Assembly (NCBI GenBank): GCA_013396755.1
Contig: VWZF01006064.1
Location: 269,021-333,020 of the forward strand
From: Sclerurus mexicanus
Taxonomy: Eukaryota; Chordata; Aves; Passeriformes; Furnariidae
Reading direction: 5' to 3'
Length of the DNA: 64,000 nt
Shown here: positions 39,001 to 51,000 of the stretch, in pieces
Layout: each line of letters opens with the position of its first letter
Position numbering within the stretch: position 1 is the first letter of the stretch
The notes under the pieces: generated by a model
Told to the model about the DNA's origin: nothing
What the model saw: the letters and a program-made list of their open reading frames with translations, nothing else
Database searches by the model: none
Made by a program: the position numbers and the translations under genes

Positions 39001-42000
39001 CCTGCTCTCCTGTGCAGCCCAGCCACCACCAGCTCACGACTGCCCCGAGGCACAACCTTGTTGAGAGCTGGAATACAGGAATGCTCCTCATTAAAACCAG
39101 GATCCTCTGGAGATCTGGGCTTGCTAAAGGCTTGAACTCAGGTCAGCTCCAGAGGCTCCTCATCCATGAGCTCCGGGGGAGAGGTGACAGCAGGGCACCA
39201 GCAATTCCTAACAATTCCTAGCAAAAAAAGATGGGATTCTGGGATAGCAACGTGGCTGTGAAATGCCCCACTTGGATCAGCCACACAAGGAGCCAAAGTG
39301 CAGGTCCAAGGAATCCCTGACTCAGAGCCTTGGGCTGCAGGATTTGCTCCTGAGCTAGAGGGGATGGTGTGGGTGGGAACACAGATCCTGAAGGGAAAGA
39401 AACTTGTCCCCTGAGAGCAAAGATGGGGAATAACACCCTGGAAAGGGCATTTCAAGCTACGCAGCAAAGTGATTTTCACTCGTCTTCCCATCCAGATCCG
39501 GAGGAGAGACACAGGCTGGGGTTGCAGGGCTGGAAGGAGCCGAGGCACCAAACACTGCCCTCAACTGCACTTCCCATTGCCATGGAAAACGGGAAGGAAT
39601 TGATCCCTCACAGGCCAAGGCAGCCAAACCTTGTTCTCAGCCCCGAACCCCACACAGAAAGGACTTGCCTCTAAATTTACAGTATTGCAGGAATAGCAGG
39701 GCACAGACCCACAACTCCCTGGCCCCGCTGCCCTTTGGGGGCTGAAATCCCGCTGGTGAAGGGCCATCCACGGCCAAAAGGCTGGGAAAAATCAGCATTC
39801 CTGGCACAGCCTCCCTGCCCTCGCCGGGCACTGCCGGAACAAGCAGCTTTGCTCAGCTGGGTGGCTTCTCTCCGCCTCTCACGCCGAGATATCAAAGGGG
39901 CTTCGATTCAAAATAATTGCACTCGCTTTTAATTGCACCCTTTAACGAAGTGAACGCGCAGCAGAGGGAAGGTGAGGCGGGGTGGGATTTGAAGGCAGCT
40001 GGGAAGCACGTGGGAGAGTCTGGGGAGAGGGCAGGAACAGGGACATGGGGGGCTGAGCTCGGCTTTAACCCCTGGCAGCAAAGGTGCTGAGCTGGATGTC
40101 GTTCCTGCTCCTTCCCTCTCCTTGCTCCTGCCCCCAGAGCCAGAGCCACCCACAGCGCCCTCCAAACAAAGGGGGAAACACTTCCAAGGAATTCTCTCCA
40201 CCCCACCCGTTTTGGGGGAGCCTCTGGTGCCACCCAGAGCTGAGCTGGGCCAGGGCTGCCAAAACCCTCCGAGCAGCATCTTCCCTCTGCCTGAGCCAGG
40301 GGCAAGAGATCTCCTCTCCCTCCACAGCACCTCAAGATCCCAACCCAGACAGCTTTCTATCCCAGTCCAGAAACCTTTTTGTCCCAATCCAGAAAGTTTT
40401 TTATCCCAGTCCCAAAATAAATCTTTTTATCCAAGACCTGAAATCTTTTTCTCCCAGTCCTGAATTCCCCCCTGGGAGGGTGGGCAGGCCCTGGCACAGG
40501 TTGCACAGAGAAGCTGTGGTTGCCTCATCCCTGGAAGTGCCCAAGGCCAGGTTGGAGCACCTTGGGATAGCAGAAGGTGTCCCTGCCCATGCCAGGGGCT
40601 GGAACTGGATGATCCATGAGATCTCTTCCAACCCAAACCATTCCATGACTCTATGAACTTAAGATCTGCTCGGTGCTGAAACTTAACCCTTTTCCAGTGT
40701 TTATAACCGAACACCTCAAAATACAAGGCCCTTCCTAAGACATCAAGTAGGCATTGATGCCAGCCAAGCTTGGGTTGGCACAGGCTGCCCAGAGCAGCTG
40801 TGGCTGTCCCACCCCTGGAAGCACCCAAGGTCTCATGGAAGGTGTTGCTGCCCATGGAACGGGGTTGGAATAAGACGATCCTTGAGGTCCCTCCCTCTCC
40901 AAACCACCCCAGCCTCCACGGAGCACCAGGAGCTCCTCCTGCCAGGAGCAGCAGAGCTTTGGCAGCCCCGGCGTGGCGCGGGGTCGGTGCCGCAGACCCA
41001 CCTTGGCGGGGTTGAGCGCGGTGATGACCCACACGCAGTAGGCGTTGTTGTCGTACTGCACCGGGTAGTTGGGCGAGGTGATGACCCCGCTGGGCCCCCG
41101 CAGGTACGTGTCACACATCCTGGCTGGGGACACAAAGGACACGGGAGGGGCGGTGAGGGCTGGGGGGTGTGCACGTCTCTCGAACAGCTCCGAATCGCTG
41201 CTCTGGGTTGTGCTCCTGAGGCCAAACGCCCCCCTCTCCCACCCATGCGGCAGAGATGGAGGATCTCTCGGTGGGGCTGTCAGACCCTTTGGCACCAAGG
41301 GGAGGGACCACCGGACCGACAACCAGCCAGAGTTATTCTCCTCCTTTGTCTTTCCCTCCTCAATTAAAGCCCTCACAAAAATAGTTTCGTATCCAGGGCA
41401 GCGAAACCAGCTCTGTGGAAGATTCTGGGTAAGACGCAGCTCCTTTTTCATGTCCCCAAAAAGCCGTATTTCCTTTCTTCTGGCAGTTCAAAAGCAAAAA
41501 GAAAAGTACTGCGCAGCAAGAATTTATTCCGTAATTATTAAGTATTTATTAGGCTGGTTTCATTTGGGTACGACCGTGGGCTCAGAACCAAGATGGCAAC
41601 TCAGCTTTGCATCTTAAAAACATTTCAGGTGAAGGAGGAGCTGCAAAGTGCTTAAACAGGGAAATTCTGGCCCGTGGTGTCCCTTTGATGTAATATTTAG
41701 CTGGAATATTTCAGCAGGAAGTGTAAAGAGCAGCATCCTGGCTCTGCTCCTGTGCTGGAGCCTCCAAAGGAATTTATTCCACGTCTCAAAGGGGATGTAT
41801 TTGCACACGTGGCACCTGCAAGGCTTTCCCCCACCACTCCAAATTGCAGGAAAATGTGGAAAATGATCTCCTGGCCGAGCTGGGACACAGGTGGTCATGG
41901 GGGAACATGTGGAATGCTGAGGAGCAGCTCGGGAAGGAGCTGAGGGCACCTACCCATGAAGCTAAACCATGTTCCTCCTGCCTCATCCTGGAGCTGTCCC

Positions 42001-45000
42001 AGTTGACCCGAAAACAAACATAAATCCCATTATTCCCACTTTTAAGGTGGGGTGCCCAGGAGCCAGAGGGAATCTGCTGCACAGGAGGGAGCTCGAGAAG
42101 CCTCCCATCAGTGGCCCGAAGTCTGATCACTGGGCACTAGAAATTCTTACAGGGCAGGGGCTTAAAACCTCCTCCCTGGGCCCCCCCATCTCACAGTCTG
42201 AGAGAAAGCCAAAGAATAAACAGAAGGGGGACAAAAAAGTGATATAAAGCAAAACTGAAGAGCAAACGGGAAACTTTTTAAAAAGGGAAAAAAGCACAAC
42301 ACCAAAGTTAGCAGTTAAGAAAATTAAGTTGATTCATAGAGACATAATAACAGAGGCAAATCCTTCCTTATCTCTTGCGAGAGGACACCATAAATTTCCT
42401 TTACAGTGTCACATATTTATGCCAAATATCCTCTTACACTGATTCAATTTATTCCAGGCTTGTTTCAAGAATTACATGGGATTCCAAAGCCTTGAAAAAA
42501 ATCTGCAGATGAAATTAAAGAAAAAAAGAAGAACTGAAAAAAACCCCACCTATTTATGACTTTAAGAGCTTTAAAAGGGATTTCATTAAAAATATTACAA
42601 GTTGTTCATTATTAGCATTACAAATATCACATTATTCACGGGACTTTTGGGACAGGGAATGAAAACACAATGGCCAAGGGCAAAATGGGCACCCAGAACA
42701 GAGAGACGGATGATCTCCCTTAGGTAATGGGAAGGAATCCTTCCCTGGGAGGGTGGGCAGGTCCTGGCACAGGGTGCCCAGAGAAGCTGTGGCTGCCCCT
42801 GGATCCCTGGGAGTGTCCAAGGCCAGGCTGGAGCACCCTGGGCTGGTGGGAGGAACAAGGTGGGCTTTGTGTCCCAACCCCGACCATTCTGGGATTCCAC
42901 CACCTTCCCAGGGGACGCCAAAGCCGAGGACAGGGCGGGTGACGCGCTCAGGTGACCCTGAGGAGATGGCTTTGCTCATAAACCCTACCAAAGGAGCCCA
43001 GCTTTTGCTGCTCACCTCTGCAGACGGGCCGGTGGTCGCTCCAGGCCACGATGATGTCGCTCACTCTCTTGCAGGTGATGCTCTTGGAGCCTTGCAGGTC
43101 GTAGCCCTCGTTACAGGAGAACTGGATGCTGGAGCCCAGCCTGGAAGGGAGCGGGATGTGAGCACGGGAGCTGCTGCCCCTGCGGCTTTGTCCCCTCTGC
43201 ACCACCCTCCCCGTGCCCGGGGCACCCCCTGGCACCGACAGGATGGAGGAGGGACGGGGACAGGCTGTGCCACCCAGCCCTGCTCTGCTGTCCCCACTGG
43301 CACAGCGGAGCCTTTCCATGCTTTCCATGCCCCTGCAGTGGGAATTCCCCCAGCCCCAGGAGATGACACACTCAACGCTCGGATAAAATGTTGGAAAGAA
43401 AATGTCCTTCATCTGCTGCTGAGAGATTTGTCCTTTGTGGCTTCGGTGTTGGCTGGTTTGCTGCCCCTCTCACCGGGGCCACACAGCCCACTTTACAGCA
43501 GCTGGGTTTGTCCCGTGGCATCGGGCACTGCTGGGAATTCCCTGTCCTCCACCCTCACCCACGGGCTGGGTTTCAGGACAATTTGGTAGGCTCGGGTTCA
43601 ACTGAAAGGCACTTTTCGGGAACAAAGCAGCCACCACCAGCAAAATGAGATTAAATATTGATCCCCCATTGCTGACAACAGGCTGGGTTCACTCCTGCCC
43701 ACTGGAAAGGAACATTTGCAACTGGAAGGGAATAACAGCATTGTTTGAAACTTTACTTAAAAAAAACAAACCAAAACAATTATCTACCACCACATACAGT
43801 CACTGACACAGAACTGTATCAGTCACCTCAGATTCTCTCGGGGTAGGGCCATGCTGGGGCTTAAGCTGATTTGAAAAGTGATTTTATTTTATTTTATTTT
43901 AATTTTTTTTTGCTGTTCAAGACCAGTTTTCCTGCACTTCACCAGAGGGGGAATGACAACACACATGGATTGCACAGCCTGGCTGAACACCTGCACGGGG
44001 ACAGGATAAACGCCCTGAGACATCAGCCCAGATCCTCGGGCGGGCCATTCTCCCCTCCATCACTCGTGGGGACAGGGGTTCCAGGGAGGACACACTGCAG
44101 GGGGGGCAGATGGTCTCTGCAAACAGACTCCGAGGAGCACACGCACGGCACAGACGGGAGCTCGGCAGCATGCAAGAAACACGCACGGAAAAGGTTCTTA
44201 CCGAAAATCGTTGCCTATTCTTTTGCCTCTCTCTGGAATCCCAGGGTCTGGACACATATTATGTCCCTGGGACACACCAACCTGAGTTACTACAAAGCAA
44301 AAAACAGCACATACAGAGACAGAATAGCAAAAGAAACATTCTTTCATCAGCTGTCTTGGTGGATGTGGAGAGAAAGATGGCAACTGGTAGCTCGAAAACC
44401 TGAACGTGTTCCATTTTTGTTAGTTAAAAAAAACCCCAGCTTTGGAAACAAATACCCTGGAATTATTTCAGCTCAGTTCAGACACCAAAGTGCTTTCTAA
44501 GAAATGCCAGCCAGGGACACGGTTCTCCCTCCGTTCCACTACAGAAGTACCTCTGAAAAGACTTGGGTTGGTTTCGGGGTTTTTTTTTCCCATTCTGCAA
44601 AATTACACCAATTAAACAACCCATTTCCCAAGCCTGGGATTAAAAGAGCCACCTGCGACCCACCGAGGTGACATCCCAAACCCAGAGGCAGCCGAGTGGT
44701 GCCAGGGAAAGGAAACAACTCCATGAAAAGGCAGGTGTGTGATCCCAGGGGGAAAAAACCAAGCACGGAACAAAAGGCAGAAAGGAGAGGGAAATGCGAG
44801 TCGAGGATTCCAAAGCAAAGTCATTTAGCCTGGATATGGAAAATTTTATGGAGCAACCTCGATGTAACTGCCAACACCCGTGAAATCCATGAAGTGGTGA
44901 TCAGCACTGAGTGAACCTTCCAACTCCAGCCTCCTCCTCCCCATTCCCAGCCCTCTCCAGCCTGCCCAAGGCGCAAACAAGAGTTCAAGGCGTGGGGCGA

Positions 45001-48000
45001 CATCCCGATTTCCACCCGGAATTCCAGCGACTCCCAAAAGGACAAAGGGGTGATTCGGTCAGGGAGCTGTGGAGTTTGGTGGGACCTCGTTTTTCTTGTA
45101 TCCCTAAGGGAAGGACCCGAGGAAAACACACCCCATTTCCTGGCAGTGGAGCGTGAACCCCAACCGACCGGATTTTTCCTACCTCTGCCTGCCGCGGGAT
45201 TACCGGGAGCATCCCAATTCTGACCCAGAACACGCTGCATTAGCACGGTGCCCCAAAACCCGGGGCAGTGACAAAAGCACGTTCCTCGGGACACACACAC
45301 GGCGGCTCCGCAGGGGATGGAGCACGGGGAGAGGGCAGGGGGCACGGAAAGCACGTGGAGAATCTGCACAGACTGCACAGCGTGGACACACACACAGCCA
45401 AGACCATCCGGGGCGGGAATTATCCAGCGGGTAATTACACCTTGAGGAGCCAGGAACTACAGCTGGGATGTGGGAGTGCTCCTGCGGGGAGGGGAGGGAA
45501 GGGTCGCTGGGATGGGGCTTTCCTTGGAGCACCTGCACCCAACTGCTGCTCCTATTCCAAAGCCGCTCCAGCTCCCGGCCTCGTCCTCAGCACCGACATC
45601 TCATCTTGTGCCCTTTAATTCTGACAGGGCCTGTTTTTCCTCCTGCCCTCCCTTCCCACCCGGTGCTGGAGCAGGGATGGGGCCACTGTGCCCACACGGG
45701 GCTCTCTGTGTTCCCAGCCTGGTGCTCCTGCCCTCCTCCAGCTGTCTGAGGGCACAAGGGGAACAGAGATGCGGATTCATGGAAAACCAGGTTCCTGAGG
45801 GATTGCGTTCCCTCCTCTGCATGTTGAGAACGTCACATTAATCACGGGGAGAGGTGGAGCACAGGGTATCCTTTGCTGCATTTTGGAGCTGCAAAGATCT
45901 GCTGCCCCCTCTCACAGGCTCTGAGGACCTGAACGTACCCCAAAAGCTGAGGGAAAGCAGCCCTTGGATTCAGCTCCCGTATTTCCAGCACCTTCTGCAA
46001 GTTAAAGGTCGGCTGAACAAAGCCAAATGACCCCTCAGGAGGAGAGCACCAGTGAGGGATTTATGTCACCACGGAGGGTTTATGTCACCAGCCCACACGG
46101 CAGTGAAGCAAAAGTCCTAAGGCTTCTTCTTTTACCCCTACACCTTGTGCAGGGTAAAACCCCCCTGAACAAGCCCCACCTCTAACACCCCCAAAGCCAT
46201 GGCTGCATCAAACTGGGGGCTCTTCCCCGCAGAACAAACCACCTTTCCATGGCAAATTCTTCCTCCCATGGCCCAAAACCACCCCCCAGACAACGCTTTC
46301 CGCTCCCGCGTGGGTTTCTCTGCGCTGTCACATCCAGTTATGAATTCCCAGTGCTGGATGACCCCTAATTCAAAGCTCTGGGAGGACAAGGCTAGAGATG
46401 ACCGGCACAAACAGGTTGTCAGTTGTCAGTCACGTTTCTGAAGGCTACAGCCAGTTAATCTCTTGTTAGCTGGAGATTTATTAACACCTCCGTAACACAT
46501 GTAGATAAAGCAGAGGGCAGATAAGACAAAGCGGAGGAAGGGGGAAAGGAAAGGTATCTCCATATCGTGGGAGTTGGGGAATTCTCCTTGTGAGTGTGAA
46601 GGAAAGCAAAAGAAAAGGAGAGGATGGATTAGATGGTCACTTAGAGAAGCTTTTGTTCTCTGCCTGTTGTTTGGAACACGCACGAGCACAACCAACTCCA
46701 GGGTCAGAGCCCACGTCTGCAGTGCTGAGGACTCGCTGTCAGCCCTGTGTTCACTTCCCAAAGCCTGGGCTGTCCCACTCCCACGGGAATCCTCCGAGGG
46801 GACTGGAACGGCTCCACAACTGGGATGAACTTCAATTTCTGCATTATACGCCCGAGGATTCTCCCCCCCAAACCACGGAACTCAATTCCCAGCCCTTCAT
46901 TCTCCTCCTGGTTTTCCCAACAACTTTTCCTGGCCTGAAATTCAACAACAGTTCAGTTCTGATTGTTCTTTTTGCCATGGGAACTTACTCTTAAAATCCT
47001 TCCTCAATTCTCTGCATCTGCCCATGCTAATGAAGTTCACCGGGACATTTTTTTTAATGAATTTGGGAACGTAAACCAAAACAAAGCAGCATCTCATAAG
47101 GTTTTACAAAGCCCCAACATTCCTCAGCGTGAGAAACACAGTGAAAACGGGTGAGCTCTCCTGGCACGAGGGATGGGGAGGATTGCAGCGGGAATTAGTT
47201 GGTTTAAGGGGTTAATCTCTTACTCCATGCAAACACCTGGCCGAGGCAGAGGGTCACAGCAAGCAGTGCCAAGAGCAGGAGGGCTGAGCTGGGGGGTTGT
47301 GCCCACCCCAGCGAGGGGCTCGCTGCATTTCTCACCCAGAAAGGTCCTTCAGCACCCAGAAAACGAGAGGGAAGCGTTTCCAGGACCATGAAACACTCAG
47401 AAGTCCAGCAATACCAAGTGTGAAAAGGGCCCTAACGCTGGGGAAGGGCAATTTTAGTTGGGAAGTTTCCCTGGGAGAGCTCTGAACCCGCATTGCCCAT
47501 CCCGCCGCTCTCCCAGAACGGTCCAGCAGGGCCAGGTTCACAAACTCTACAGACCTCCACATTTCCAGACCATTTGCACCATTCCCTTCCCAAACCAAGC
47601 CCAGGTGCCCCCAAGGCTGGGCTGCCAAGGCTCTGGCATCCACACTGAGCCCGGGATGCCCCAGCACAGCAGGACACAGGGACACCCCCACACCGACCAC
47701 CTGGTGCCAAAGATGCTCCAGATGCAGAACTTCAACACGCTTGGCTGAGACCTAAAACTGCTTTCAAAGCGACTAAAGCAAGATGCCCAAATCGTTTCAG
47801 GGATGGTGAACAGTACAAGGCACTTGAGTAGAACTCCAAATAAACACATTCCGCTACAGTCGGACACAAGAAGCACCTCCCACCACAATTCCATATTTTC
47901 ATGTGGGTTTTTTTAGCCTGATACAGCACCAACACTTGTTATGTGACCACGTTTTGCCTCCATTCAGACGCACAAAACACAAGGTTTCAACCTGGCCAGC

Positions 48001-51000
48001 CAACCCCAACATCGCCCCAGCCAATCCCAAACCCTCTGCAGGACCTGCAGCCTCTGGGAACAGATGTTAGGGAGGATTTTAGGACGGGGCAAAGACGTTG
48101 CTGGTAAAGAATAATTGAAAATAAAGCACAGACTTGGAGGTTGGACCTGATCATCTTGAAGGATCTTTTCCAACCCTAATGACTCTGATTCCATGGCAGA
48201 GCTATCACCAAAAGACACAGCAATTCCTGAATTTCTCCTATTGGAGCCACAGCAAGTCGAGCAAACCTCAGTGACCTTTCCCAGCCTGTCCCACCTGCAG
48301 AATGATCTCGGTGCAGCCTCAGGAGCCCGTGGCAGTGCCGGGCACAAGGGGCACAGCCAACCACGCAAACCAAACCCTCCAGGGGCAAGGAGCAGATAAC
48401 ATTCTGGGCTCCTGTTTCGGAGCAAAAGCACCACTTTCTGGCCACGTTTCCTGTGGAAACAGCACTTCTGCAGTTGGCAATTCCCTGGGGGAGCAGAAGG
48501 ATGCAGAGATAGAGGTTAATCAGGGCTGAGCAGGGAGCACGTGGAGGGGCTGGAGGCACAGGGCGGGTGGGAGGCACCGTGCTGGGAATGGGAAGAATTT
48601 GGGCCACTCTCACCATCTCCATTGTTACAGCTTAAGAGCTCTCAGGCTGAGCTGCCTCTCCCTGCTCTGGGCTGACTTACCAACTTGACAAGATTAGCAC
48701 AAGATGCTGAACCGGCAGCTTTGGAGCTGCCCTGGTGGGCGAGGAGAGACTGGGCAGAGGCAGGACTGGCACAGAGCGGGATATGCTGGGAAGGAAAGTT
48801 CATTGCTGTCTCCTGCTCGGCCTCAGCACCACTCCCAGAGCCCACAGAGGGCACGAGGAATGGGTACAACTGCTGCAGGGAAGCAGCTGGGCATCCCCAG
48901 GGAGGAGAAATGGGAACCCTGGATATTCTATCAGCTAAATACTCCGAGCCAGGCTGACATTTATCACCCCCTTCCCCACACTCCCCACGTGCAAGACACC
49001 AGACCCCCCACCCCAAACACAGCCCTCTGTCTCCACGCAAAGCCAGTGGTATTTTCCAGCTGAATTTCCTACTCAGTTAAGTGAACTGAAATGTTTATTA
49101 CACTTAAATTCGTCTTGGTAAGAATAAATCACCCAGCCAGGAACATCTTGCACACAAGAGTTTTCCTTTAGAATTGAATCCACTTTCCCTAAACCCATCC
49201 CAACGTTTTGTGCTCTGGAGATTTTGGGCAATTTACAGCCTGTTATTGTTCACCTTGTTGGGCCTTGCTCCCGGAAAACCAGAGACTAAAAGCACTCTCA
49301 TGTGAGCCACTCTCACTGCAGACAGACAGCAAACCGCGTTTCAAACCCAGTCCATCATTTCTTAACTCAATTCTGGGATCCAAAATTCAACCGAATGAAA
49401 TGTCCGGACGGTTCCTCGCTGGTGGGTGTAATGGAGTGTGCAAAAACACGAGCAATTCCACCCTCTCCCCTCAAAACTGTAGGAGAAACTGGTCCATTCT
49501 GCTCCCCTCGGAATTCAGGTCAAACATTCACTCCAGGTAACTCAGAGCCCTCCTGCTTTAACCTCAGAATCCCCTCAAGAGCCCAATGGTCTGTCCAGAG
49601 TCACACACACGAAGAAACTCCACGTTTTGCTTGTGGTTTGAGAAGAACTCGATGTAAAGAGATGGATGGACCTCACGGATGCCCCTCCTGCCAGAGGGAC
49701 GCACGGCAGTGCCACACTCGGCCACGCCAGCCCCTAAATGCAGCCACCAGAACGGGGCAGGCACAGCCCAAAATCGGCGCTGTGAGCCCGGAATTCTCAC
49801 TGTCACCAGCGTTACAGCCCAGACTTCTCTGCAGGGACAACTAAATAAAATCCAAAGAGACAAAGCAAGGACTGCCACCCCCCCGCACGCTTTCTAACGG
49901 GTCTTTTTGGAGTTGCTCCTTGACCTTTCCAATTTCACAGCAACGTTAATGCAGTCTCCCAAACTCTTTCCAGCTGGACGCTCCCGAAGCCACGACGCCC
50001 AGCCCGTCATTGAGCAGCAGAATACAGTATAAATTCAATGTACACGTTCCATACACACACCAGAGCCCTCCAGGCCCACCTGGAGCAGTTAGTAAATGCT
50101 GGTGAACGGAGCACTGGGAGGAAGTGATGCAGCAATGGGGAGGGAAGAGAGGGAAAAGCATTCCAGCTCTGCAGAGTGCCAGAGGTTTAGGGATTACTGG
50201 GAAGTCAAAGGAAATGTCCCAGGAGCTCGTTATACAAAAGACAGCGAGGGAGGAGCCGGAGAACTTACACACTGATGTCTTCTGGTTGTTGTCCTTGCTG
50301 GGCATGAGCTTCACCCCTCTGGACTTGAGTTCCATCTGCTTTTTCACTGCAGGGACAGGTGGAAAACAGAGGAAAGACAAGGAGAAGATTTAGCTGAGCA
50401 TCAGGGAATGATGACAAAGAAAATGAAGCAGCACTTGCACATCACCCACCCCTTATGGTGACACAACTTGCCCTGAACCCTCCAAACCACGAGGAACCCT
50501 TTAATTTACCATATTAGGGCTGGATTAGTGTCCTTGAAGATCTTTCATTTGAAAATAAACCCCCTCCCATCCCTCTGAACACACTGAAAATGGGAGACAG
50601 GCAAAAGGGAAGCTCTAAGAGAGTTCAGGGACCCTGAGAGTGAAAGGCTGAGTTACTTTCAGCCAGTTTTCCTGGGGAACTTATTCCCTGAAAACATTAC
50701 ACAGCAAAGCCATTCTCTGCTTCCACAGGAACACCCATAACCTAAAAACTGCAAACACGGCCTGGATAAGCATTAGGCTCCAAAAAGGCAATAAAACAGC
50801 AGGGAGAAAAAAGAATTAAACCCCTTTTATTGGCAAAGAGAAGGCTAAATGTGGAGCCCCACCAATTAACGACAGGAACAGCTGGATGGTGACTCTGCCC
50901 AAGGGCCAATGTGACCAGTGACCTCCCTGCCCCAAAACCTCCACCAGAAGACAAGAAACCACCGAGGCAGCACCAAGATTTCCAAGTGCCCATCACCAAG

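Larger units (their letters stand above)
35513..41001 (-). other. CSMD2: CSMD2 intron within CUB3 (first)
   Basis: This 5.5-kb intron contains the (ATC)11 microsatellite (36047-36079), an AT-rich block with several ATTA cores (36640-36870), copy A of the duplicated unit (40073-40379), a short degenerate array and two plus-strand CR1 fragments near the exon donor. Confidence 0.9.

Noticed and set aside
40065..40325. Shared 86-codon minus-strand frame in both duplicated units
   Set aside because: It is preserved only because the two copies are nearly identical; it resembles no known protein and ends differently at the two sites.
46055..46095. Direct repeat TTTATGTCACCA
   Set aside because: Only two short copies; this is likely a local slippage event with no further structure.
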